5,332 nt of DNA from Coriobacteriia bacterium. GTDB taxonomy: Bacteria > Actinomycetota > Coriobacteriia > Anaerosomatales > PALSA-660. Made by a program: the position numbers and the translations under genes. The DNA is taken from assembly GCA_030652345.1 (NCBI GenBank), contig JAUSAU010000090.1, positions 1-5,332 of the forward strand. The letters run 5' to 3'. This document shows positions 1 to 4,983 of this stretch, piece by piece. How positions within the stretch are numbered: position 1 is the first letter of the stretch; each line of letters opens with the position of its first letter. Under the pieces are notes generated by a model that did no database searches, had not been told where the DNA came from, and saw nothing but the letters and a program-made list of their open reading frames with translations.

Positions 1-457
1 GGATCATGAGGGCGACCGAGTCCGGGATCGAATGGTTCGTGGGGATGAAGTCGAACCCGAAACAGCCGAGCGTGACGTGCATACCCGGCTTCACTTCGCG
101 CAGTTTCGGCTTCTTGATGTTGAACTCGGCGAGCTTGCCCTCGATGAGGCCGCAGGTGAGCTTGGTGCCGAGCACCGGGACGGGCTCTCCCAGGTCGCGA
201 AGGAGGTAGGGCAGACAGCCGGTATGGTCCTCGTGTCCGTGGGTGATCACGATGCCGCGCAACTTGTTCTTGCGCTTGAGGATGTAGGAGTAGTCGGGCA
301 GGACGAGGTCCACGCCGGGAAGCTCGACGTCGGGGAACATGAGACCTGCGTCGACGACGACGATGTCATCGCCGTACTCGAGCACGGTCATGTTCTTGCC
401 GATCTCGTCGAGCCCACCCAGCGGGATCACACGGAGTACGTGCTTACGCTTGGTCAT
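1..457 (-). CDS. rnj: Ribonuclease J, N-terminal part (runs off the left edge)
   Basis: RNase J is a metallo-beta-lactamase/beta-CASP ribonuclease with 5'-to-3' exonuclease and endonuclease activity in mRNA decay and rRNA/mRNA maturation. Translating from the ATG at 457 gives 152 residues before the window ends, about a quarter of the usual 550-residue or longer enzyme. The opening HVLRVIPLGGLDEIGKN (residues 6-22) is the family's signature N-terminus. The zinc-binding HxHxDH motif is HGHEDH at residues 73-78. The next conserved histidine lies in NHSIPDS (H142), as in Bacillus RNase J1. The rest of the lactamase core, the beta-CASP insert and the C-terminal domain lie outside. A purine-rich but imperfect Shine-Dalgarno stretch lies 3 nt before the ATG. 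The gene sits 82 nt after dapA on the same strand, as in Bacillus and many actinobacteria, and may be co-transcribed with it. Identity is firm; whether this is J1-like or J2-like cannot be told from this fragment. Confidence 0.95.
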   Translation of the reverse strand, partial: MTKRKHVLRVIPLGGLDEIGKNMTVLEYGDDIVVVDAGLMFPDVELPGVDLVLPDYSYILKRKNKLRGIVITHGHEDHTGCLPYLLRDLGEPVPVLGTKLTCGLIEGKLAEFNIKKPKLREVKPGMHVTLGCFGFDFIPTNHSIPDSVALMI

Positions 458-475
458 AGGCTCTTCTCTCGGGCG

Positions 476-493
476 ACCCGCAGAGTCGCGGGT
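476..493 (-). promoter_or_regulatory. Small stem-loop in the rnj leader
   Basis: The inverted repeat ACCCGC (476-481) / GCGGGT (488-493) has a 6-nt loop and sits just upstream of the purine-rich ribosome-binding stretch of rnj (461-470). An overlapping alternative, GCGAC (473-477) / GTCGC (485-489), excludes the first, so the RNA could switch between two folds. No U-run follows on the minus strand, so it is not a classical terminator. No good promoter is visible in the 82-nt dapA-rnj spacer. Function is unknown; short GC-rich repeats arise easily by chance in DNA of this composition. Confidence 0.3.
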
Positions 494-539
494 GCCGCGT
501 GTATGGGCGTGCGGTTCCCCTGCCGCGCGCGAGGTACGT

Positions 540-1430
540 CTAGATCAGTTCGAGGTGCGCCAGAACACGGCCGAGTTCGGCCGACTGTTCCGGCGTCGGT
601 GGCACGAGGGGAAGCCTGCACGTGCCGACCGGAAAACCGCTCTGCGCCAGCGCGTCCTTGACCATGATGGGGTTCGCGGTCATGAACAGGGCTCTGAAGA
701 GCGGAAGCATCCTGAGGTGGAGCGCCAGGGCCCGGGTGTGGTCCCCCCCGGCCTGGGCTTCGATCATCTGGCGCATCTGGCTCCCGGCGACATGGCTTGC
801 CACCGAGATGACGCCGCTCGCGCCGATGCCCATCATGGGCAGGGTCATCTCATCGTCACCGGACAGGACCTCGAATCCCGCGGGAGCGCCCTTGATGATG
901 CTGGCGATCTGCCCGAGGTCACCGGAAGCCTCCTTCACGGCGACGATGTTCTCGACATCGTGCGCGAGGCGCAGCGTGGTCTCCGCGGTCATGTTGACCA
1001 CGCACCGGCCCGGGATGTTGTAGAGGATGACCGGAACGTCGACGGCCTCCGCGATCGAGCGGAAGTGGTGGTACATCCCGTCCTGCGGCGGCTTGTTGTA
1101 GTACGGGACCACGCACATGATCGCGTCCACACCCAGCTTGGACACCTTGCTCGCGAACTCGACGGAGTCGGCGGTGCAGTTGTCCCCCGCGTTGGCGATG
1201 ACCGGAGCCCGCCCTCCGACAGCGTCGATGACGGCTCGGAAGAGCTCCATCTTCTGGTCGTAGAAGACGGTCGGCGACTCGCCGGTCGTCCCGCAGACGA
1301 CGAGGGCCTCGCTCCCCTGTTCCAGCAGGCGATCCGCCAACTGCGCGGCGCGCGGCAGGTCGAGGTCGAGTTCAGGCGTGAAGGGCGTGACCATCGCGGT
1401 GATGAGTCGCCCGAAGCGCGGGTCAGCCAT
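540..1430 (-). CDS. dapA: 4-hydroxy-tetrahydrodipicolinate synthase (DapA)
   Basis: DapA condenses pyruvate with aspartate-4-semialdehyde to give 4-hydroxy-tetrahydrodipicolinate, the committed step of diaminopimelate/lysine synthesis, in the cytosol. The 296-residue protein is a full-length TIM-barrel of the DapA/N-acetylneuraminate lyase family. Visible landmarks are GTTGES (47-52, catalytic Thr48), PYYNKP (109-114, Tyr111), YNIPGR (137-142, Tyr137 and substrate-binding Arg142), the Schiff-base Lys166 in VAVKEASGD, and LSGDD (189-193). Alignment by eye to E. coli DapA puts Tyr57 and Lys60 where the lysine-sensitive enzyme has His53 and His56. Lys at the latter position is typical of lysine-insensitive Gram-positive enzymes. 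The usual AGTGxN segment reads ANAGDN (79-84), a mild departure. The ATG at 1430 is preceded by GAGGGG at a 10-nt spacing. A 165-nt leader separates it from the aspartate kinase gene, and rnj follows. Confidence is very high; DapA-like aldolases are excluded mainly by the dap gene context. Confidence 0.98.
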   Translation of the reverse strand: MADPRFGRLITAMVTPFTPELDLDLPRAAQLADRLLEQGSEALVVCGTTGESPTVFYDQKMELFRAVIDAVGGRAPVIANAGDNCTADSVEFASKVSKLGVDAIMCVVPYYNKPPQDGMYHHFRSIAEAVDVPVILYNIPGRCVVNMTAETTLRLAHDVENIVAVKEASGDLGQIASIIKGAPAGFEVLSGDDEMTLPMMGIGASGVISVASHVAGSQMRQMIEAQAGGDHTRALALHLRMLPLFRALFMTANPIMVKDALAQSGFPVGTCRLPLVPPTPEQSAELGRVLAHLELI

Positions 1431-1440
1431 GTGTGCTCAG

Positions 1441-1446
1441 CCCCTC
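1441..1446 (-). promoter_or_regulatory. Ribosome-binding site of dapA
   Basis: GAGGGG on the minus strand lies 10 nt before the ATG at 1430. The spacing is slightly long but acceptable, and no nearer purine block exists. It supports this start, which gives an N-terminus (MADPRFGRLITAMVTPF) aligning with family members. Confidence 0.6.
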
Positions 1447-1458
1447 GGTTCTGAAGAC

Positions 1459-1478
1459 GCGCCGGTCGAAGCCGGCGC
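1459..1478 (-). promoter_or_regulatory. GC stem-loop in the dapA leader
   Basis: A perfect 7-bp all-G/C stem, GCGCCGG (1459-1465) / CCGGCGC (1472-1478), encloses a 6-nt loop and ends 12 nt upstream of the dapA Shine-Dalgarno. A 10-bp palindrome CCGGCGCCGG (1472-1481) overlaps one arm, offering a competing pairing or dimer site. No U-run follows, so it is not a canonical terminator. It could modulate ribosome access or RNA stability; this is inference. Confidence 0.4.
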
Positions 1479-1510
1479 CGGAAGGTTTCGTGCCTACGGT
1501 GTCTCAGGAC

Positions 1511-1519
1511 ATTGTGCCA
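1511..1519 (-). promoter_or_regulatory. Possible extended -10 promoter element for dapA
   Basis: On the minus strand the leader contains TGG-CACAAT, matching an extended -10 (TGn plus 4 of 6 TATAAT bases). It would place transcription start about 75 nt before the dapA ATG. No convincing TTGACA-like -35 box lies 16-18 nt upstream (GCGTAC at 17 nt). It is offered because the 165-nt gap is the largest in the window and the natural place for a dapA-rnj promoter. Weak evidence. Confidence 0.25.
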
Positions 1520-1558
1520 CAGCGCACCGACACGTACGCGCGGGGAACACTCGCGTTT

Positions 1559-1579
1559 CCCGATCGTCACGTGATCGGG
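1559..1579 (-). promoter_or_regulatory. Inverted repeat just after the aspartate kinase gene
   Basis: CCCGATC (1559-1565) and GATCGGG (1573-1579) form a 7-bp stem around a 7-nt loop, starting 16 nt past the aspartate kinase stop codon. The centre includes the 8-bp palindrome TCACGTGA (1567-1574). On the minus strand it is followed by AAA rather than a U-run, so intrinsic termination is doubtful. It could be a weak terminator of the dapB-dapG transcript, a transcript-end stabiliser or a protein-binding operator upstream of the putative dapA promoter. Confidence 0.4.
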
Positions 1580-1595
1580 CGGGCGTGCTATCCCG

Positions 1596-2828
1596 TCATG
1601 ATCCCAGTTCGAACGCCTCGTGAAGCGCACCGATCGTCGTGCGACGCACCTCCTGGCGGACCAGGACGGAGATGGTGTAGTGCGAGTCGGCGATCTGCAG
1701 TATGTCGACACCGGCCCCGGCGAGCGCTTCGGCCACCCTCGCCATCACTCCGGGAACCCCGTGCATGCCGGCGCCGACCAATGTCACCTTGGCGAGTCCG
1801 ATCTCGACGTCGTAGGGCAGACCGATCGCGTCCAGCACGCGGATGGCATCAGCGAGCAGGCCGTCCGCGAACGAGAGGACCAGCACGGTGCCACAGGGAG
1901 TGAACATGTCGAGCGAGACGCCGGCGTCGGCCATCGACCTGAACACGCGCGTGATCGCACGCATCCGCGCTCCCGGGTCGTTCTCATGCGACATCCGGAC
2001 CATGATCCGGGCGATGCCGTCGACATGGCTCACAGCCGTCGCGACGCGAGGACGGCTCTCGGCGGCGATGCGGGCCGCGTCCGCGATGATCGTCCCGCGT
2101 GCCGGGCTGTAGGTGTTGCGCACCCATACGGGTACGCCCGCAGCCATCGCGGCCTCGGCCGCAGGCGCGTGCATGACCTTCGAGCCCGCTTTCGCCATCT
2201 GGAAGAGTTCTTCGTACTGCAGCGCGTCCAGGACACGCACCGCGTCGCAGGCACGCGGGTCGGCGGTCATGACGCCGTCGACGTCGGTGTAGATCTCCAC
2301 AGCGCTCGCGCCGAGCGCGGCGGCGATGGCGCACGCGCTCGTGTCCGAGCCACCGCGGCCGAGCGTGGTCGTCTCTCCCGAGGCGGTCACGCCCTGGAAC
2401 CCTGTGATGACCGGGACGAGTCCGTCCGCCAGCGCGGCGGAGATGGCGGTCGTGTCGACATCGAGGACCGCCGCATCCCGGAAGACGCCATCCGTGATCA
2501 CGCCGGCCTCCGCTCCGGTGAGTGCGATGGCCGGCACGCCGGCAGAGCGCAACTCGTGAGCGACGACGACGGCGGAGATGACCTCGCCGCACGCTGCCAG
2601 CATGTCAGCTTCGCGCGGGACCACGTCATGCCCGTCGAGCAGGGACAGCAGCGTGTCGGTCGCATACGGCGCTCCGGAGCGCCCCATCGCCGAAACGATC
2701 ACGACGACTGCGTCGCCGGTCGCACGGGTGTCCGAAACACGGGCACGCAACGCGTCGCGCCCCTCGGCGGTCGCCACGGAGGTACCGCCGAACTTCTGTA
2801 CCACCACTGAGGCCGGCAGAGCACTCAC
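1596..2828 (-). CDS. dapG: Aspartate kinase, monofunctional, DapG type
   Basis: Aspartate kinase phosphorylates aspartate with ATP to give 4-phospho-aspartate, the entry step to diaminopimelate, lysine, threonine and methionine. The 410-residue protein has the usual length of a monofunctional enzyme. The amino-acid kinase domain spans about residues 8-250, with VQKFGGTSV (10-18), LGRGGSDTSA (156-165) and TDVDGVMTADPR (181-192). Two ACT regulatory domains follow, about 268-340 and 345-406. The segments VVIVSAMGRSGAPYATD (42-58), LTGAEAG (103-109), DILQIADSHYTISVLV (375-390) and HEAFEL (403-408) resemble, from memory, Bacillus DapG (aspartokinase I, inhibited by meso-diaminopimelate) more than the lysine/threonine-sensitive LysC type. 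Effector specificity is therefore inferred. The GTG start at 2828 shares four bases (GTGA) with the dapB stop, implying translational coupling. Some aspartate kinase genes also make a beta subunit from an internal start; I see no convincing internal Shine-Dalgarno here. Confidence 0.97.
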   Translation of the reverse strand: MSALPASVVVQKFGGTSVATAEGRDALRARVSDTRATGDAVVVIVSAMGRSGAPYATDTLLSLLDGHDVVPREADMLAACGEVISAVVVAHELRSAGVPAIALTGAEAGVITDGVFRDAAVLDVDTTAISAALADGLVPVITGFQGVTASGETTTLGRGGSDTSACAIAAALGASAVEIYTDVDGVMTADPRACDAVRVLDALQYEELFQMAKAGSKVMHAPAAEAAMAAGVPVWVRNTYSPARGTIIADAARIAAESRPRVATAVSHVDGIARIMVRMSHENDPGARMRAITRVFRSMADAGVSLDMFTPCGTVLVLSFADGLLADAIRVLDAIGLPYDVEIGLAKVTLVGAGMHGVPGVMARVAEALAGAGVDILQIADSHYTISVLVRQEVRRTTIGALHEAFELGS

Positions 2829-3601
2829 AGACCCATCAGCTCCTCGAGGCCGACCACGAGGCCGGATCGCGTACCGACCTCACGCGCGGCGAGGACGACT
2901 CCGGGCATGAAGGACGTGCGGTCGATCGAATCATGGCGGATCGAGAGCGTCTGCCCTTGCCCACCGAAGATGACCTCCTGGTGCGCGACCATCCCGGGAA
3001 GCCGCACCGAGTGCACCGTGACGTCGTCGACGAGCGCACCGCGCGCTCCGACACTGATCTCCGTCTCACGACCGGGAGCCGCCGGCACCTCTGAGCGTGC
3101 CGCTGCGATGAGCGCTGCCGTGCGCATCGCGGTGCCTGACGGGGCGTCGAGCTTGCGGTCGTGGTGCAGCTCGATCACCTCGACGTGCGGCATGTAGCGG
3201 GCGGCGCGCTCGGCGAACTTCATCATCAGGACGGCGCCGACGGCGAAGTTCGGAGCGATGAAGAGGCATGCGTCGGCCTCAGCGCCGTCCGCGATCTCCC
3301 CCCAGCGCTCCATCGAGACGCCGGTCGTACCGACGACGCAGTCCACACCGGCGGTGAGCGCCGCGATGACGGTCGCCTCCACTGAGTCCGGAACGGTGAA
3401 GTCGACGAGGACACGACCCGCGACGAGCGCCCCGGCCAGGTCGTCGATGGTGAAGACGAAGCCACCGGCGCCGTCGTCCAGCGCCACACCGCTCTCCCGG
3501 TCGATGGCGGCGACGACCCGCAGATCGTCGGCGGCCGTGACGGCCTTGATGACCTCGCGGCCCATCCGGCCGGCCGCTCCCGTGACGATGACGTCGATCA
3601 T
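2825..3601 (-). CDS. dapB: 4-hydroxy-tetrahydrodipicolinate reductase (DapB)
   Basis: DapB reduces the DapA product to tetrahydrodipicolinate using NAD(P)H, in the cytosolic diaminopimelate/lysine pathway. From the ATG at 3601 it is 258 residues, between typical actinobacterial (about 245) and E. coli (273) lengths. The Rossmann nucleotide-binding loop is VTGAAGRMG (6-14), with AIDRE at 32-36 at the end of the second strand. GTTG (91-94) and APNFAVG (116-122) border the active site. The signature ELHHDRKLDAPSGTA (144-158) carries the catalytic His146 and Lys150 (E. coli H159 and K163). An upstream in-frame extension to 3784 lies within the peptidase gene and is rejected. A strong GAGGAG lies 5 nt before the ATG. 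It starts 13 nt after the peptidase stop and overlaps dapG by 4 nt, so the three genes form one transcription unit. No frameshift or missing catalytic residue is seen. Confidence 0.98.
   Translation of the reverse strand: MIDVIVTGAAGRMGREVIKAVTAADDLRVVAAIDRESGVALDDGAGGFVFTIDDLAGALVAGRVLVDFTVPDSVEATVIAALTAGVDCVVGTTGVSMERWGEIADGAEADACLFIAPNFAVGAVLMMKFAERAARYMPHVEVIELHHDRKLDAPSGTAMRTAALIAAARSEVPAAPGRETEISVGARGALVDDVTVHSVRLPGMVAHQEVIFGGQGQTLSIRHDSIDRTSFMPGVVLAAREVGTRSGLVVGLEELMGL
2840..2845 (-). promoter_or_regulatory. Ribosome-binding site of dapG, inside the dapB 3' end
   Basis: GAGGAG within the last codons of dapB lies 11 nt before the GTG at 2828. Together with the 4-nt GTGA overlap it supports GTG as the start, since no ATG is available at a sensible distance that keeps the VQKFGGTSV motif near the N-terminus. 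Reinitiation by ribosomes finishing dapB is likely. Confidence 0.55.
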
Positions 3602-3606
3602 GATGG

Positions 3607-3612
3607 CTCCTC
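3607..3612 (-). promoter_or_regulatory. Ribosome-binding site of dapB
   Basis: GAGGAG lies 5 nt before the ATG at 3601, in the 13-nt gap after the M16 peptidase stop; the wider purine run reaches back into that stop codon. It fixes the dapB start against the longer in-frame open frame. Confidence 0.8.
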
Positions 3613-3614
3613 TC

Positions 3615-4868
3615 CTACTGCAGCAGTGCGTCGATGTCGGCCTCAGCGTGCGGACCGACCACCGTGAGCGTGCGCGGACCCCCGAGCGTCGCCTTCGCCA
3701 CGCGGTCGACGTCCTCGAGCGTGACGGCGTCGATGCGCTCGACCAGCTCGTCGATCGACAGCATGGCCACGTCGCCCATCTCACTCGTCCCGAGGCGCAT
3801 CATGCGCTTGCTCGTGTTCTCGAGCCCGAGCACGAGGTGCCCCTTCATCGACTCGCGCGAGCGATCGAGCTCCTCGGCGGTGATACCGCCCGAGAGGACC
3901 TTCTCGACCTCCTGGGCGATCAGGCCGACCACCTGTGCGGTGTTGTCGGGGCGGGTCCCGGCGTAGACGGTCACGCAGCCGGTGTCCCGATACTGGCCGT
4001 GGTACGAGTAGACGGCGTACGCCAACCCGCGCTTCTCGCGGATCTCGACGAAGAGGCGCGAAGCCATCCCGCCACCGAGGACCCCGTCGAGCACGCCGAG
4101 GGCGAAACGGTCGTCATGGCCGGCGGGAAGACCGAACGTGCCCCAGCAGATATGCGCCTGCTCGGTGTCCTTCGTGACGACCGCTATCCGGCGGTCTGCG
4201 GTCGGCGTGAGGAGAGCACGCTCGGCGCGCGGCCCCGCGGGCAGACCCGCGAGCAGATCCGTGGCCAGAGCGACGATCTCGTCATGGGTGCAGTTCCCTG
4301 CCGCGGCGACGACGATGTCACCCGTACGGTAGTGCCGTCCCGTGTAGGAGAAGACGGCCTCCGGCAGGAACGCGCCGACCGTCTCCCGCCGGCCCAGCAC
4401 CGGGCGGCCGATGGGATGATCCGGCCACATCGCCTGGGCGAAGAGATCGTGGACCTTGTCGTCAGGAGTGTCTTCGGAACGCGAGATCTCCTCCAGCACG
4501 ACCTCGCGCTCGCTCTTGCAGGCGTCGGCGTCATGGACGGAGTTGACGACCATGTCGGCCAGGATCCCGAAGGCGTCGGTCACGTGGCGGTCGATCACCC
4601 GCGAGTAGTAGCAGGTGTACTCCTTCGACGTGAAGGCGTTGACCTCCGCTCCGAGCCGCTCGAAGCCCTCGGAGATGTCCTGCGCGCTGCGTGTGGGAGT
4701 GCCCTTGAACATCATGTGCTCGAGGAAGTGGGACACCCCGGCCTCGTCGGGCTCCTCGTCGCGGCTGCCCGCGCAGGCCCAGACTCCGAGCGCGACTGAC
4801 CGCACCGAATCGATGCTCTCGGTGATGACGGTGATGCCGTTCGGAAGGATCGTCTTGTCGTAGAACAC
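3615..4868 (-). CDS. M16-family zinc metallopeptidase (MlpA/YmxG/PepR-like)
   Basis: A 417-residue processing-peptidase-like protein of subfamily M16B. The inverted zinc motif HxxEH is HFLEH at 47-51 (His47 and His51 as ligands, Glu50 catalytic). Glu127 in VLEEIS, 76 residues after His51, is the expected third ligand. The N-terminal half is therefore an active-type domain. The C-terminal half is the usual catalytically silent partner, with the conserved GGGMASRLFVEIREKRGLAY stretch (265-284). No signal peptide or membrane segment is visible, so it is probably cytosolic. The physiological substrate is not clear; the relatives are Bacillus MlpA/YmxG and mycobacterial PepR. The GTG start at 4868 is chosen because GAGGAG lies 5 nt upstream and the product begins, as in relatives, just before the LPNGITVITE strand. 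The open frame upstream to 5282 only overlaps pnp in another frame. It lies 115 nt after pnp and 13 nt before dapB. Confidence 0.95.
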   Translation of the reverse strand: MFYDKTILPNGITVITESIDSVRSVALGVWACAGSRDEEPDEAGVSHFLEHMMFKGTPTRSAQDISEGFERLGAEVNAFTSKEYTCYYSRVIDRHVTDAFGILADMVVNSVHDADACKSEREVVLEEISRSEDTPDDKVHDLFAQAMWPDHPIGRPVLGRRETVGAFLPEAVFSYTGRHYRTGDIVVAAAGNCTHDEIVALATDLLAGLPAGPRAERALLTPTADRRIAVVTKDTEQAHICWGTFGLPAGHDDRFALGVLDGVLGGGMASRLFVEIREKRGLAYAVYSYHGQYRDTGCVTVYAGTRPDNTAQVVGLIAQEVEKVLSGGITAEELDRSRESMKGHLVLGLENTSKRMMRLGTSEMGDVAMLSIDELVERIDAVTLEDVDRVAKATLGGPRTLTVVGPHAEADIDALLQ

Positions 4869-4873
4869 GGGAA

Positions 4874-4879
4874 CTCCTC
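4874..4879 (-). promoter_or_regulatory. Ribosome-binding site of the M16 peptidase gene
   Basis: GAGGAG lies 5 nt before the GTG at 4868 and decides this start. It sits between GAAC (4871-4874) and GTTC (4880-4883), and its CCTC complement also matches GAGG at 4884-4887. Two tiny competing hairpins could therefore partly mask it. These are only 4-bp pairings and may be meaningless. Confidence 0.75.
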
Positions 4880-4902
4880 GTTCGAGGTAGCGGCACGAAA
4901 GG

Positions 4903-4958
4903 CCGACGGCCCGCCTGCGCCCCACAGCGATATGGGTGGCAACAGGTCGGGCCGTCGG
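4903..4958 (-). terminator. Strong stem-loop after pnp, probable terminator or processing hairpin
   Basis: A perfect 11-bp GC-rich inverted repeat, CCGACGGCCCG (4903-4913) / CGGGCCGTCGG (4948-4958), begins 25 nt past the pnp stop. It continues inward as CCTG (4914-4917) / CAGG (4943-4946) past a one-base bulge at 4947. A smaller CCCA/TGGG pairing (4921-4924 / 4933-4936) sits at the tip. On the minus strand the stem is followed by CCUUUCG, so the U-run is only three bases: weak by E. coli standards, though GC-rich actinobacteria often lack long U-runs. Only 34 nt separate it from the peptidase start, too little for a full promoter. Complete termination would strand the downstream genes, so partial read-through, or a role in RNA processing or 3'-end protection, fits better. 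Confidence 0.65.
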
Positions 4959-4983
4959 TGAGATTCGAGTCGAAGCGTGGCGC

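Noticed and set aside
339..1454. 371-residue plus-strand open frame opposite dapA
   Set aside because: Shadow of dapA and the rnj start, with biased composition, no family motif and no ribosome-binding site.
1494..1550. 18-codon GTG-initiated leader peptide in the dapA leader
   Set aside because: No Shine-Dalgarno and no lysine codons for attenuation, and it would span the candidate promoter.
1431..1595. Lysine riboswitch or T-box upstream of dapA
   Set aside because: The size is about right for a lysine riboswitch, but I cannot find its conserved core or the T-box AGGGUGGNACCGCG motif on the minus strand.
1620..2810. 396-residue plus-strand open frame opposite the aspartate kinase gene
   Set aside because: Mirror of the aspartate kinase codons; the His/Arg/Asp/Gly-rich product has no domain signature.
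2825..3784. Longer form of DapB starting inside the peptidase gene
   Set aside because: The extension is out-of-frame peptidase sequence. The ATG at 3601 has a strong Shine-Dalgarno and places the Rossmann motif right at the N-terminus.
3258..4799. 513-residue plus-strand open frame opposite dapB and the M16 peptidase
   Set aside because: It is antisense to two well-recognised genes. Its product is rich in Arg, Asp, His and Val with no recognisable domain, and long antisense frames are expected in GC-rich coding DNA.
4869..4960. Promoter within the pnp-peptidase spacer
   Set aside because: TTGCCA and CATATC fall within the hairpin region but are not spaced as a -35/-10 pair; no convincing combination was found.
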